From Trichoplax adhaerens (taxonomy: Eukaryota; Placozoa; Uniplacotomia; Trichoplacea; Trichoplacidae): a stretch of 64,000 nt of DNA. Position 1 is the first letter of the stretch. Each line of letters opens with the position of its first letter. The stretch spans positions 400,021 through 464,020 of the forward strand of contig NW_002060951.1 of assembly GCF_000150275.1 (NCBI RefSeq). Reading direction: 5' to 3'. Positions 40,548-54,117 of the stretch are shown here, piece by piece. The notes beneath the pieces were generated by a model that searched no databases, was not told the origin of the DNA, and saw only the letters and a list, made by a program, of their open reading frames with translations. The translations under genes were made by a program, and so were the position numbers.

Positions 40548-41873
40548 TAATGATCATCACTCTTTGGCAATCCTACCTTGGAGTAAACTTTATCTATGAC
40601 AATCACATAACTATACTAATCTGTATCATAGCTATTTCTTGCTAAGCTAAAATGAAATGGTCCTAGTGCATCTCGTACTGTGCTTGAAATCAGACTATGC
40701 CAATTGCACTGCATGAAATCAATTGTAGATTATACTGTAAATGAATAAATGCGCTCGATGTCATGATTAATACACAGATAAACAGTTTAAAACACCAAAC
40801 TGATGTGAATTTGTAACTGTACAATTCTGGCTCTTACTAGTAACTAATGGAAGAAATTGAAGACTGTTTTCTAATTCAAATTTCGAAATCTTTTGTCCTA
40901 TAAATAATTTGTTATGTAATTTTTACTTTATGACCAAGAAATAGGACTACACACTCGATAGTGCTTTCAATGAATATATTCTGTCTAACTGATAGAATAA
41001 GCTAATCGGTAAAGTTGTCTAGTGTATAAAATTTGTATCAATTTAGTTACACAATTGATCCTAAAAATCTCTTCTATTACTCTTACTCACAATAAAATTC
41101 ATATGCAAATGTACTGTATAGCAAGTATCTTGTATCATAAATACTGGATTCAATTTTGTACCCTTAGAAGAAACCCATGACAGCTCTCATTCCAACACCA
41201 ATTTATGCGTATATGTACACTATATGGTATAAAATGAAAAAGGATTATAGAAAATTTCTTCAAGTACTCTTCATCATTCGGACAATTATGATCCAAGCAC
41301 TTCATTTCACTACTGTTGATACTCTATCACAATATAGTATTAAAAGAGTATAGAGCTGTCGCTTCAATGATATATAGCGCAACAGCTACTTTAGCCAACC
41401 TCATTCTGTATATCAAATAGAAGTAGTGTTATACAGAAAAATTTTTAGATCATTTTCAATAGTCATTTGTATTTATCATCGATAGCAACTAGAACATTGC
41501 AAATAACTGAGTACACAAATAATTGAATTTTTATCCTAAATGATGCCGTAATTCGCTAACATTTTAATTTACTTTCTTATATAAATCCAATCGACATTTT
41601 TTTAACTTAAAGTTTAGATACAAAGAAATTGTTTATAAAATCTTCATGAGCTATTTCTTGGCATACATACATAAAATGTACCGATCTGAAATGTAACTTG
41701 GTTATGATCAATTTTAATTATATATATAAAAGTGCTGTACATTTCCATATAATTGTATATCACATTGATTTCATAGTTGATATTCTTATACGAGTACTGT
41801 ACAATTTACAAATTATAGAAACATGATATTACGCAAGATTTGTTGCCCTCAATTAGTATAATAAAATAAAAAC
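40548..41873. other. Convergent intergenic region (81-aa gene and UBE2U 3' ends)
   Basis: This 1.3-kb region has no open frame of note and lacks a dense TACTGTAC cluster (a single ATGTACTGTATAG near 41110). AATAAA at about 40743 could end the 81-aa gene transcript. Confidence 0.5.
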
Positions 41874-44032
41874 TCAATAGATACTATCAACATCTCCTAG
41901 ATTGTTAGTCCATTGAACCAAAGAATCAACTTCTTTTTCCCAATCTTGGTCTTGGCTATCATAATTAGTTTTTGCAGGATTAGGTAGCATCTCACTTTCC
42001 ATCAAAAACTCTACATTTGAAAATCCGAGTTAGATTGCCCATAAAAGAAGAACACAGTAAAGATTTCAATAAGCTATAAAAATAACCTTCAGTTTCTGCT
42101 GCATTTTCTTTTATATTTGATAAACCTAATTTCTTGGCTAGTTCTATTTTGGTCGCCTTTAACTCTTTTAAGGACTTTTGTTGCGATTTATGTTTGAATT
42201 GACCGTGAAATAAGCTATAATTTAATTATTTAAATAGAAAAATTAGAAAGCAAAAATTTTTCGTAAGGGAATGGCTTACGAAAATGCTACTGGTCAGTGC
42301 TCAGATCTATGATAATATCTTTGTAATACCTTGAACTTTTAGTCGTAGCCTCATTTGCTTTCGCTGAATTTAAATCCATGTTTGTGTAATATTTATTAAC
42401 TAAGAATTCAGCATCTTAATAAAAATTAAAAAGTTATCAGCATGGACAATATTGCCAAGAAATGACATTACACTTATCTGAAAGAAAACAGTATGAACTA
42501 AAACGCTCAATTATTAAGATAAATTGCATCTATAGAAGAACAATAATATGTAATGATAACTAATAGATAACATTATTACCACTATAATCTGGCTTAGAAC
42601 TTGCGGTCCCTAAATACATCCATGTATTATAATATTGTTCGTATGATACATGACTATTTGATATCAAGTTTAAGGGCATATCGAATCGTGTATCATCAAT
42701 CCTACGTTCTTCATCATGGTCTGGCTCTGGGAAAGGGGTCAGCCCATCTTAAAACAAATTCGTGTTAAGATTTTAAAATCATAGAAATATAAATTATGTT
42801 GATAGCGATATGAACGCAGGTAAATGATATTATAAGGGTACTTTCATGTCGAAAAATTGCAAATTCTAAATACGCTAATCAAACCTGCAACTCTTTTACT
42901 TGCTTCGACGCAATCCTTAACCATAGCTTCATAAACATCCTGTGAAGATTCAATAGCTCTGCAGGCTTCAATATTAACTGCATTATCTAACACTGGATTT
43001 GACAGCATAGTCTACAATGACAGTAAGATATCATTTCATTTAATGCTCAATACGATGCTATAAAATTGTTGTAAATTAATTAGACAATTTTATGGCATTA
43101 CAATAAATAGTCTAGATTATAATCTATTTATAATAATCATTACAGAATTTTTAAATATTTATTCCTCTACTTAGCCGCTTAAATTAAAATAAAATCAGCA
43201 GTAATAGGGTAGCATTGAGCTGAATTCGATGCCGATACCTGAAGGGTTTGAAGAATATATTTAATATCGTATTTATCGCTCCAAAGGGATTCATCGTCAA
43301 GAAAATCGATACATGGTCGCCCGGTTTGCATATCCACTACGAATATATTAGAAGGAATAAAGGCGAAAATTACAGTTTGCATCATTTTAATTAAATGTCT
43401 TTGGTTTTATTCTCTTAATCTTGATGACATCGTATTAAACTTTAAATTTTGGATATTACATTACCATTTGGATGAAATGGAATGGTATGAAACAACAGTC
43501 TCGGAGGCTTTACATTGTAATTTTCGCTAAAATATAATAGTACACGGAATATGCCTCCTGATGTCATGTTTAAAGTGGGCAAGAAGTATAGTCAATCGCT
43601 GTTTTAAATAGATTTATTATTGAATAACAAAAACGTCATGTATTTTAAGAAGAATGTTAAAAAGTGGTAACATAATTTATTACTTCGAAATATTTACAGC
43701 AGAAGCATTAGTGTAAGTTTGACTACCTTAAAACTGTATACCGTTAATTTCATCTATACTATGGAATATGGTATTTTACCTTCCCAAATAGTATCGTTTA
43801 AGCCACGAACGATTGCTGACCACAAAAACATGTCATTGGTGTTCAAGGGAGCGGCCGAAATACCCTTATTAGAGAAAGCATAAACTTTGTAAGTCAACGA
43901 TATATTTATCAATACATGACGAAGGTAGACTTATATATTTATTGAAGTATGAATTTGTAGTATTACCCAAATCGGACGCCTTTGCAACAGCATGTACTCT
44001 CGATCTAATAGTAAATACGCACGGGAGTGCAT
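41874..44032 (-). CDS. UBE2U: UBE2U-like ubiquitin-conjugating enzyme E2
   Basis: Nine exons on the minus strand: 44032-43967, 43864-43780, 43557-43465, 43336-43239, 43011-42885, 42747-42580, 42414-42330, 42214-42087 and 42010-41874. Phases close exactly, giving 328 aa. The UBC fold occupies about residues 1-150: MHSRAYLLLDREYMLLQRRP, then WSAIVRGLNDTIWEGGVF, YNVKPPRLLFHTIPFHPN, and GRPCIDFLDD with the thioester Cys at residue 90, followed by LSNPVLDNAVNIEACRA. After the E2 fold is an extension with PFPEPDHDEERRIDD, YEQYYNTWMYLGT and a Lys-rich helix, which matches the long form of UBE2U rather than other E2s. E2 enzymes carry ubiquitin as a thioester; the substrates of this one are unknown. 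The start is an ATG immediately before the RAYLLL motif. It is head to head with SPICE1. Confidence 0.88.
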
Positions 44033-44531
44033 GCCGATTTCAGTTCATTCCTTAGATGATAAAATAATTTCGTATCCTATCAAGGTCGCAGGTTCTGGTT
44101 CAATACCACCGTAGTCTATAGCTGCTGTATAGTAAGAAGTTAAATATGAAAGGTTAAATATAGGTAAGCAGTCTGTAGAATGTCTATCTCCTTAAGGATG
44201 TTGTATAAGTTAGTCATACTACTAAAGTAACCAGTACAATAATTCTGAACTAGGTAATAGATTCGTTAAGTCTTAATGGCAGCTAAAGCAATCCAGAACG
44301 ATACTGCAAAGTATAGCTGATAGGCAAATAAAACAAAATACTGTAATTACAAATGCATTATGAGTTGATACATAAAAGTAATAACATGAAGAAAATGTCG
44401 ACAATATTACCTATCTATTGACTAAACCTTTCGATATATTAATTATCGCAATGTGTCAAAATTAATTAACATCCGATTTCATTATCTTAAAACCAGCTAT
44501 TACTATTATTTAAAATGTTCAAAGGATCTAC

Positions 44532-44570
44532 ATGATACAGTAATATGATACAGTAATATGATACAGTAAT
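44532..44570. repeat. 13-bp direct repeat, three copies
   Basis: ATGATACAGTAAT is repeated three times head to tail without interruption. Confidence 0.9.
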
Positions 44571-45594
44571 AAAAGTATAGTATGTTTCTATTTGCGATAA
44601 TTCTACAATAACTTTTAAACTATTAATAGGGTTAGCGCCGTATTAGAGTATTTCAACTTTAGATTGATTACTGTAAATTTGAAATGCTATTATGCTATAC
44701 TTATAGTTGCTAAAAAGATTACCTTGTATTGCTTATTTATGCATTCTCAGTATGCAGATATAGTAAGCAATAGTATAGACTCATTGCAGAATGTTAGCTT
44801 TATAAATATGCTGAGTATGAAAGTGACAGTAACAATGTAAGTTAAAAGTACAAGTATAGTACATGAAGCACAGTGAGAGAGGGGTCAAGTAATTTTAGTA
44901 GCACGCTAATCTTATTTTAGGTTATGATCATAATATCGGTACATAATAAATTTAGAACCATTTATAGCGAAGCAAATATATCTGTAGCCAACTATTTCAA
45001 TTGTATATTTTATTATTTTGATTGAAAGTTGAACCGACATGTCTTCAGTTTGCTAATTCAATCATCATAAATAGTGAGTCATATCTCTAATACAGTATAT
45101 TAATGTATGCAAGAAAACTGGTCCATGTTTAGTAGTTCCATATCATACACGCTGTTGATGTAAGCTTTCCAGTAGAACGGCTGCTATACGAGTATACGCG
45201 TAGTTGTATCGATTAAGCTATTACCGTTATTGAGATAATGTACTGGTCAACTTTTTACTTTTGAACTTATTATCTGTTGTTGTTGATTAAAAGAGTCAAG
45301 ACTATCGTTTTAGAGTATACTATTGGCACTTACACGATTATCAATTCTATGATCCAACAAGATACTTGAGTTCATCGATGGGAACAATCATCACCCGTAT
45401 GTGTACCGTATTAGCAGTCGTATCAGTTAGCCAATGGTATCATTTTATAGTAAGCGAAAGATTTTAAGATATATGAGAAGAATACGTGTCTACGCATGTA
45501 CCTCTTTAAAACTCATCAATGATAATTCCACATCGAGTAAGTGACAATCCCGTACCTATGTCATGTTTGCAGGCATTCATGACCATCGAGATAT

Positions 45595-45691
45595 CCAAAT
45601 TTTTTTCTATCTCTACATATATTCACTATGGCAACGTACATCCGTTGCCATAGTTAACATATGTAGAGATAGGAAAAAAAAAAAAAATTGG
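45595..45691. repeat. Near-perfect 97-bp inverted repeat (fold-back)
   Basis: The left arm starts CCAAATTTTTTTCTATCTCT and continues with ACATAT, a few unpaired bases, then CTATGGCAACG. After a loop of about six bases (TACATC) the right arm reads CGTTGCCATAG, then ATATGTAGAGATAGG, a run of A and TTGG. The arms are about 44-45 bases with one small internal bulge. This could be a tiny fold-back transposon (MITE) or a transcribed hairpin. No flanking target-site duplication was recognised with certainty. Confidence 0.9.
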
Positions 45692-45705
45692 AATATAGTC
45701 TAACA

Positions 45706-45845
45706 GTACTGTAAGAAGAGGTTGCCTGACATTCGATAGACAGTATTGTACTATAAAGTAATTGTGTACCAAACTACAGTACATAGTACGAAATGTACTG
45801 TATTTGTACTCTACTGTACACTGTACACTGTACTGTACAGTAGAT
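45706..45845. repeat. TACTGTAC palindromic repeat cluster
   Basis: Units lie at 45706-45713, 45775-45812 and 45818-45843, including CTGTACACTGTACACTGTAC followed by TGTACAG. The cluster follows the fold-back directly and lies in the UBE2U/SPICE1 divergent region. Confidence 0.8.
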
Positions 45846-46364
45846 GACTCAAAAACGCGGGAAATCCAAGTTGTCTAACCTGGAGAGGAACTGAATCGTA
45901 AAATTAGTGGTGCAAGGCTCCATGACAACTAGCAAGTAGAGCAGAAAGAGAGTCTGGAATGGTTAATAACTGAATTCAATGTTGAATTAGTCCTGAATTT
46001 GATTCAGTTTTTGAACGGTAAGTTTCCAAACTGTATGCGAGCTTTCAGTTGGCAACTTCAATGTTGAAAATCACTGACTCATGTCGGTGTTTTGCATTAT
46101 AATAATGAAAGATTCAGTAGAACTGAGGCAGTCACTAGCGGAATGAGATGCTGAAATAAAACAATTAAATAGTATAGTCCTGGCTAAAATAAATTTGCGT
46201 AGATATTCGGGCAATAAGGAGAATGGTAGTCATGAAACAAAGACTAAATACATAAAATGTTGGCAATTTTCAACAGGATTAAGGTTACATTTATCACTTG
46301 GAACCCATCGCACACTGACGTAGACCGCATTGCATATTAAGGAAATCATCTTTATGCAGCAGTG

Positions 46365-49300
46365 ATGATAGCAGGACCACCCCGGAGAGTAGCCGTGCAT
46401 GAGCCTGTTCAAGACAAAAAGAATCAAGAACCAGTAGCTACCAAAAAGAAAAAAAAGAGGAAAGAATGGGACGTATGTTAATTGCATAGCTCAATATGGA
46501 TAGTATATTAAATGGAGTTTTAACTTCTTACTCAATTATGGAGCATCTATACCAATGCATGCAATTGCTTACAGTAGTAAATTTAACAGTACAATATCTT
46601 TATCGACACAACTAATACGATGATTTAGGCTAAAACGTTAGGTCCTACGATTACAAATCGATATTTATAACTATCATAGAAACTACGCACTATGAGTCTA
46701 CTGTCAGGTTTGTCCTCCCTGACATTAGTCTACGACACGACTCTAGATACTGGCGATCTCATATCGTCAGCAACAGTAAATACAACTAGTCTCTCTTAGA
46801 CATAACTGAGCCCAAACTTTATTGAAAACTCATGAAAAGTCAGTCAATTTGTACATAAACATGAATTACTATCAGTTTATAGGTAATATTACAAAACTAT
46901 CTTATGGAATCTATGTAACGACAGCTACGTAAAAGTTACACCGTAACATCTACTTTAATAATTTTGCTACCATTGCTTATTTATTACAAAAGAATAGACG
47001 CTTGACGTGGTGAACTATGCCGTTAGTTTGTTACGTGAATAACTGCATGTAGTACGCACAATTTTAGTTATTTGCTAGAAATGAGATAGTCGTGCTTTGC
47101 TTTGATCTGCAGGTACTGCAGTACACGTATACGTGTAGATTGCTAATTATGGAAAAATAAATCATCATCTAGATTCCATGAAAGTGCTTATTACAGCTTG
47201 AAAAGTTGTACTGATTGTAATCTTCATGCAAGGTGCAAACATGATTAATTTATCAGCCTATTTGAATATCGGAACTATCTTAACATCCCCTATGTTAAAA
47301 CAAGTTTGAGTTAGCTATCAGTTTTGAAATGATGTAAAATCAAATGCCACCGGAACTTACCTCCTTTCCGATTTACTAATTTACTCTACTTTATCAAGAT
47401 AGTTGCTTTTCTCCTATTGTAATTAGCTAATGGATTTGAACCCTTCTATTTTACAATTTAGAGTACTGTTTCCGACTTGTCCGTATATAAACTCTCCAAG
47501 GAAGAATTGGTAAGAAATACTTCTTATTTTAATATCATGCAGGCTGCAATCTCCAATGCTGTGCTTACATAAGACAATTAATTGTTATCAATACGTTTAC
47601 GAAATCGCGATATGAATTCGTACACATATCTTACGCTTATTTTATAATATTGTTGTTGTTTGTGTGGAGTATACCAAGTATGACTACTAACGATACTATA
47701 AACTATTGTTGACTTGTGTGCATTTGCATTGGTGTAAGTGATTATTTCACGATGCAGATACGCTATCGGATCCATGTGCTGGTAGTCATCATTCCCGGAT
47801 TCGCAGTGATACTGTATTGTGTAAAGGAGTTACTAGAACTCTATTAGCTTAAGTAACGCTAGGATCTTTTAAAATGGAACAGATATTTTTATACTCTGGC
47901 AGCTTTATACTGTATGCTCTCCAATTTTTGTAGGCAAAAAGGCGGCAGCTATACCAATCACCAAATTGGTCCACTAGCCAAAGAAATAGTAAGGAATTAT
48001 AACAAACTACAATCTATCTTAATTCTACTGGATAGTAGACAGTGTCAGCATATAAATATAATGAAACAATAAGACAGATTTTACATTATTAACCATAATT
48101 ATTCGATGACTATGTAATTTCGTAAAAGAGGAAAGTACTAGCACTATTCATGCTTACTGTAATTCTTAGATATTCATGTAATTGTTATTTTGAATTTTCA
48201 CAGCTTTCATGGATGAATCTAATACCTCACGACTTAGTCAGTTGACTCCTGATGGACGAGACACAAAAAAAGCGGTTGTTATGAAAGAAATTTTACATCG
48301 AAATGATAAGGTGGTTTGGGTCATAAAATCAACAGTTAATAGGATCCGTTTGGGTTATCGTTGACTCTGTGTATAGCAATTGTAGGCGATAAGATCAGAA
48401 ATGGACAGTATCTGAGTAATATCTAATGTTTAATATTCTAAATTAGCTACAAAATCTTCTTGAAGAATCGGATAGGGCAGTAAATGTCATAAAAGACTTA
48501 TTTGGAGATCATCCTCGAGTAAGTTAATCGTATTTGTACGGTTTCTTTTATGAGTAGTGCCTGTCCACGGTATGTTATACTTGTCTTGATAAGAGAGAAA
48601 GACTGAGTTAATGGGATAAATGCTCTTATTGGAGCAATATCATCAGTACGATTCATTTCTGTAGGACTTCAATGCTTTATACTCTTGTAAATAGGGCCTG
48701 TAAAAGAACGAGACAAGAGCCCATTCTTTATGTTCGTTGTTATAGTTATATGACAGGCATTAATACAGTATATGTAGATTCATTAATATTTAATCCATTT
48801 TTACGCTTTATGTACTTAGATGAATATAAATTGAATTCAATAGCTTGAGGTGTACAGTACATAGGGAAGGATCATTAGATATTTACCATGACAAAGTGAT
48901 CTATGACATAGGCTAACATTTCTTTGTGATTGAAAGTCGAAAATTTGTACGGATCTTTTTGGTTGCTGTGGCAGTAAATTTGTTACTACTGTTTTTTATT
49001 TACGCATGTTAGTTTACAGTGCTATATGAATCTATGTCTTTTTCTACTTATACTTATATTCCGATCCTTTCCGTATGCAGCGTTTCATAGCATTCCCAAA
49101 TGTTACGGCAGCGCCGGAGAATCAGGAATTAGATCATAACAGGTTGGTGACACTTTTACTCCATTACTACGTATAGTAATGTGCTACTTCGATTTGAACT
49201 TTACACATGCGCATGGCATTTAAATACTGTATAAATATGTATTGCATATTTCGGCACTCTTTAGTGATGGTCATCTAAGAAATAGCATAGTTGTTCAACC

Positions 49301-51122
49301 TGAAGAGCCACCGACGCGACTTTCTACTTTAAGTCAGTCCGTAGTCAATACTCCGGCAATAAACGAAGCCATTTCAGGTCTACTCATCTCAATGAAAGAT
49401 TTAACACATTTCGTTTGTTTAAATTTTCATCCGTTTGATAAATTTTACAGTGGCTGATGACGATCTGCCTGTTAATGATAAAGAAACTAATGATACTGTC
49501 AAAGATACCTTACTAGATAGTATACATTCTACACAAAATTATACTAAGAAAGGTAAAGTTTGATAATTTTCACTTTTCACCGTTTTATCGTATGGAAACT
49601 TCTTAAATTTCTATTTGTCGGTACCTAATGATCCAAACTTCCATGCAGATGTATCTCGTTGTTATTAGAGTACTTGACATGCAATCATTTAAAATAGTTA
49701 ATCATGTTTGATTTTACCATGAAAATTTGTCTGAAAGGGGATAAATTGGCCGAAAATATCGTAAATAATGATAGAAATGGGGACGATTTTGCAGAAAGTA
49801 GTTTAATTGATGATGGCACAAAGGACCCTATCAATCAGCGAGGTAAAATATCTAGTTTAGATGAACTTAAAAGAGTAGTTAGCGAAATCGAAACAGAAAT
49901 CGGGAATTATGAAGAAGAAATTGGCGATGTAATTAGCGTAAAATCAAATGCTCAGGTACGATCAGTGCGCTTCTTAGTACTTTCTTCTACAGTCTGTTTC
50001 TTATGCAGAAATTGAAACTATTTCTAATGATAGAATTTCCTCCTAGGTTACAGGGTTTAGCGGATATACTGCCGCATTATTGAATACAATTCGCCGTCTA
50101 GTTAGGCATCTTCGAGAGGTTGACAAATTGACATAATTGCTTCTACATCTTAAGTTAATAAATCGTAGTTTCACAACAGGATTTGTACAACTGATATGTA
50201 AAGAGACTCTTGAAGGTGCGATAATCAGAATTTCTGTTTTAAAGATGTAATATTTATTCATTACCATTATAGCGCGATAAACATTTAAAGAGAGAAATTG
50301 AAGAACGTAATAGACTATTGAATTCTGTAGACGAACAGAGGATATTAATTAATGGGTTGACTGCGGTAAGCTCCTATGCGATTATAGGAATACTCCAAGA
50401 AACTGTTAGCATTATTTTTTGACATTCGCTAAGATTGGTTATATTATTTATACTATTTTTGAAAAAGGATATTCTTCGCACTCAAGAAATTTGCAAATCG
50501 ATGCAGTCTTCATTTGACCAATATAAGTTAGAATCTGAATTACAAATTACTCATCTGCAGGTAATTATTGCATAAAGTTTGTACATGCTTTCGAGTATTG
50601 CTATGACACTGAATGGAATTATTACATAGAAAGAACTATACGCTGTTTTGAAAAGTCGTGAGTATCAGTGTGTAACAAATACTATCGAACGCTTATACGA
50701 AACAACCCGCAAACCTATTGATGTAAATGTAGCTTCTACTGCCAAGCAAGATATATACTCAGGTAAATAATGATATTCTAAGATTTTATTTTTTATCAAA
50801 TAATTAGAATCTGTACTGTCTATATTTGTATGATTTATTCATTGGCTTGCCATGCATCGCTTGTTTTTTCGATACTTTAAAAAAAGTTTCTAATATTTTA
50901 ACCCTGAATCTGTTTTGCGTGTATCGGAAGCTGTTAGTGTAAATGCTGCAATATAAAGGTTAATAGTAAGTACTGAAATTTAATGTTCTTATTCTAACAG
51001 GGTTAGCAGAGCTAATCAGCGGTAATGCAAACGGCGATTTTTCTTATTTGCCCCTTCATGAAAAGCCTGACCAACAGTTATTCGCTCTCGCTGATGTTGA
51101 ATCTGATGATAAAGTATTGTAG
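46365..51122 (+). CDS. SPICE1: SPICE1-like spindle and centriole-associated protein
   Basis: Fourteen exons: 46365-46472, 47462-47509, 47934-47988, 48204-48310, 48447-48518, 49081-49142, 49265-49377, 49451-49552, 49738-49955, 50047-50118, 50273-50365, 50468-50560, 50630-50762 and 51001-51122. Phases close exactly, giving 465 aa, about half the vertebrate length. Family blocks in order: basic KKKKKRKEWDSTVSDLSVYK, then AVVMKEILHRNDKLQNLLEE, RFIAFPNVTAAPE, LDELKRVVSEIETEIGNYEE, VTGFSGYTAALLNTIRRLVR HLRE, and a coiled coil (RDKHLKREIEERNRLLNS...INGLTADILRTQE). The human protein localises to centrioles and spindle and is needed for centriole duplication and spindle architecture. The long Pro/Ser-rich C-terminal half of vertebrate SPICE1 is absent; the stop at 51120-51122 follows an acidic tail. 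Confidence 0.87.
46473..47461 (+). other. Intron 1 of SPICE1
   Basis: This 989-bp intron runs from donor GAC|GTATGT to acceptor AATTTAG. Nothing coding is seen inside it. Confidence 0.7.
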
Positions 51123-54117
51123 GTCTATGTACGAGCAATTTTTGACGAGTACTAGTATCATTCTCGTCCCAAAACACCAGAATTTAACTAATTTGACCTA
51201 TACATATGCATTACCAAATAGTGTAAAATCGACCTGACTTTTTATTAAATCCTTTTAGAAATTGTAGAGAAATAAAGTATGAGGACTCGTCGCCTTGCCC
51301 TTGAAGATCGTATTCGGCGTTCTGTATCGCATACTATTTCGACAATTAACTGTTATTTTAAAGGAGGTGACTATTTTACGGAATTCGTCTGCTTTATATA
51401 TATATGTACAACCTATTACGGAGATTCTGATTCTCATACAGTTATTGTAATTTAACTTATTGTAAATATTCCCTTAATGGGTGAACTTATTATTATACTC
51501 GATTGTCCGCATCATATGAGAACTTATTATTTTACTTAAAGAACTACAACATTTTATTATTAATTCAGGTTGATTTGACTAAATTACGATCACTTCAATT
51601 ACTATATTGTCTTAGCCTCGTGCTTTGAGAGAATTTATTATAGCCAGGTGTTAGTTGTAGGCAGGATATTCGGCAATCGATTAATGCTCGCAAATTTTAT
51701 TGTCTTCTTAATTTCTCGTCTAACTTTGTACAGTATAGTAATATAATAATCTCTTTACAGGAATTACTTACTAGCGTAGAAAACGACTACTTTATTAGCC
51801 TAGTCTTTTGATGTACACCTCTAATTTTAATAAAATGTCGCACTGTTTATTGAGATACGATTGCTTTAAAGTAATCTATGATTACCGTATATCAATGATC
51901 ACCATGGTGCCTTCATAGCTGCTTTAGCGTTTACTATAAGAATTATGGTATTATTTCCTCCTACAATGCACTGAAAATTTGTGTTCTAGCTCGTTATTAT
52001 ACTCATATACATAACTAAACAGTCAGGTAGACATAATCTTAGGTACCATATGATTCGTAGATTTGGATGCACTACGAGATGGCACGATAGTTTTCTAGTA
52101 AGAATTGATGGAATTGACGAAGTATATTTATAGATTGTTTTGTTATGAATGAAGTAATTAGGTAGCAAAAACATGTAAGGGTCTTTTATGATTTTAATTG
52201 GCTTATCACCAAACTACGTTACTTGCTGTATGTAAATTAGGATATTAAAGAGAAGTAGATAAAGATAGCTTTTTACAAGCAGTGCATCCAATCGAGAAAT
52301 GCGAATGATACCAAGAGTTTAACTAGGGTCGGGAAATCGGATATTGATCGTTATATCTATGACTAAACTAATAAAATAATTATAAAAATGATCATTCCAG
52401 ATGAAAATTTTGTCAATGAAGATTGAAAATTCAGTACATATCGATATTGTAATAACAACAATGTCAAGCGGAGACTAAAATGTCTTTTTGTACTGCCGCT
52501 ATAGTCGAGCATAATGACTGGGTCAATAGCTGCCGGATGGAAACCTTTATTACTACTATCATCTTGTCTATCAATATATTAGTTTTAACGCCGGGTCATT
52601 AATAGAAATTTTGAAATAAATATGTATGCAATGTAATAATTTACGCCACGCTAGGATGTATTGATATTGGTCGTCGTTTAACATGACCGATTGCGTATCG
52701 TTTCACTTGTATATAAGTACGGTAGCTTAGGAGTCATAATGATAAGTATTTGCTATTCATGTATGAATATTACTAATAAAGTCGCGTTATTGTGACTAGA
52801 GGAGCAATACTAGATAACTATAACAACATTATCACAGCAAATAAAGTTGAGAAAAGATCGATTTCTGAAAGATTATGTTAAGTTAAAGATAGTATCTTCA
52901 AGGTTTGCAATACATCATTGCATAGTAAATTAATAATGCATCTCTAATTTAAGTTTCATTTTTACACTGGTAATAAAACTCTATATACTCAAGTAAGAGG
53001 CTAATACTTTCCATTACAATAGAATAATTCAATGAATTCATAGATGGCTTAATTGAGATTAATCAACGTTAAAATTGTAGGCTGTAGAATGATAAGATAA
53101 ATCTGTCATACCGGAGTCTAAAATACAGAAATAATTTATAATATTGACAGGTTAAAATAGATTAAAACTTCCCGTTAAGTTCTCTATAATAGCTACAATC
53201 TGTTCCGACAAATGCATAGAATTTACGATACCACCAACGCAGAGAGAGAATACTTCTTCCATTCGGTATTGAAAATTGAAGCTTCCTATTGAGTACCGTC
53301 GTCGATTAAGTAGTACGATAGAATATAAGTTGATCACTTTATTGTCAATGACTTGATAAAGTAGTTAAGCTTTAACTATGCTCCAATGCACAAGCAAAGT
53401 AAATAAAATTTTATTGCTGTGATTTGGCGATTGCTGTCATAACTGCATCAGTGTCATTTATTCGCAAAATAAGATAGCCATTGAAGATCACGCCATCTAT
53501 CAATAATTTAAAATTAAAGTTGTTAGGTGATTGTATTTAATTAATAATTGTGTTTAAGCAGTCTATTAGTCTTAGAAAAAATATACAGTATTTTCAGTTT
53601 TAGCTGGAATGTTTATTTGAGTACTCACTAAATTGAAACATGAGTAGATACTAAAGTACTGTAAAAAATCAATAATTGTCCTCAAATTTTAAGCACTTGC
53701 ATGGTGTTGCTATAGAGAAGAAAGATTTGCAAGCAGGCAACGGTTGAAAACTTCATATGTTTACGTACGCATATAAAATAAATATAATAGCTACATAATA
53801 TACAGAATGAGTACGCTATGGCTGAGGCTTACGCTAGTTTAATTAAAGAAATAAAAATTTCAATAACCTAGAGATTACGGTGCAGTTTATTGGTATAATA
53901 GTATAAAATGTAATTGTATTTACTACAAATTCCTTTTATTTAATTAACAGATAAGCGTACAATTAATGTGATTTAAACAACATAATTGTATGCAATCAAA
54001 ATAATTTTAATGTAAAACTAAGGTATTATGTGAAAAATGTAAAAAAACTCGGACAGTGTAAAATTATCCATAACGTTACGCTTTTTATAATGATAACAAT
54101 ATATTTACTAGCTTACC
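51123..54117. other. Intergenic region between SPICE1 and the GPCR (convergent)
   Basis: This 3.0-kb AT-rich region has no gene I can support. AATAAA at about 51271 is a plausible SPICE1 polyadenylation signal. On the minus strand, a frame of about 39 codons ending at about 53408 and a 61-codon frame at 53152-53337 have protein-like composition. They could be 3' exons of the GPCR transcript, but I cannot assign them. TACTGTAC clusters are absent. Confidence 0.45.

Larger units (their letters stand above)
44033..46364. promoter_or_regulatory. Bidirectional 5' region of UBE2U and SPICE1
   Basis: This 2.3-kb region lies between two divergent start codons. It contains a 13-bp triplicate (44532-44570), a 97-bp fold-back (45595-45691) and a TACTGTAC cluster (45706-45845). 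No open frame looks genuine; an 85-codon minus-strand frame at 46230-46487 is antisense to SPICE1 exon 1. Confidence 0.6.

Noticed and set aside
44041-44107. GGTTCAATACC, a match to the tRNA B box
   Set aside because: No A box at the right distance and no cloverleaf or acceptor stem could be built; it lies in the UBE2U 5' flank.
53152-53520. Two protein-like minus-strand frames downstream of the GPCR
   Set aside because: Short, without an ATG or firm splice signals joining them, and with no family recognised; kept only as a remark on the intergenic region.
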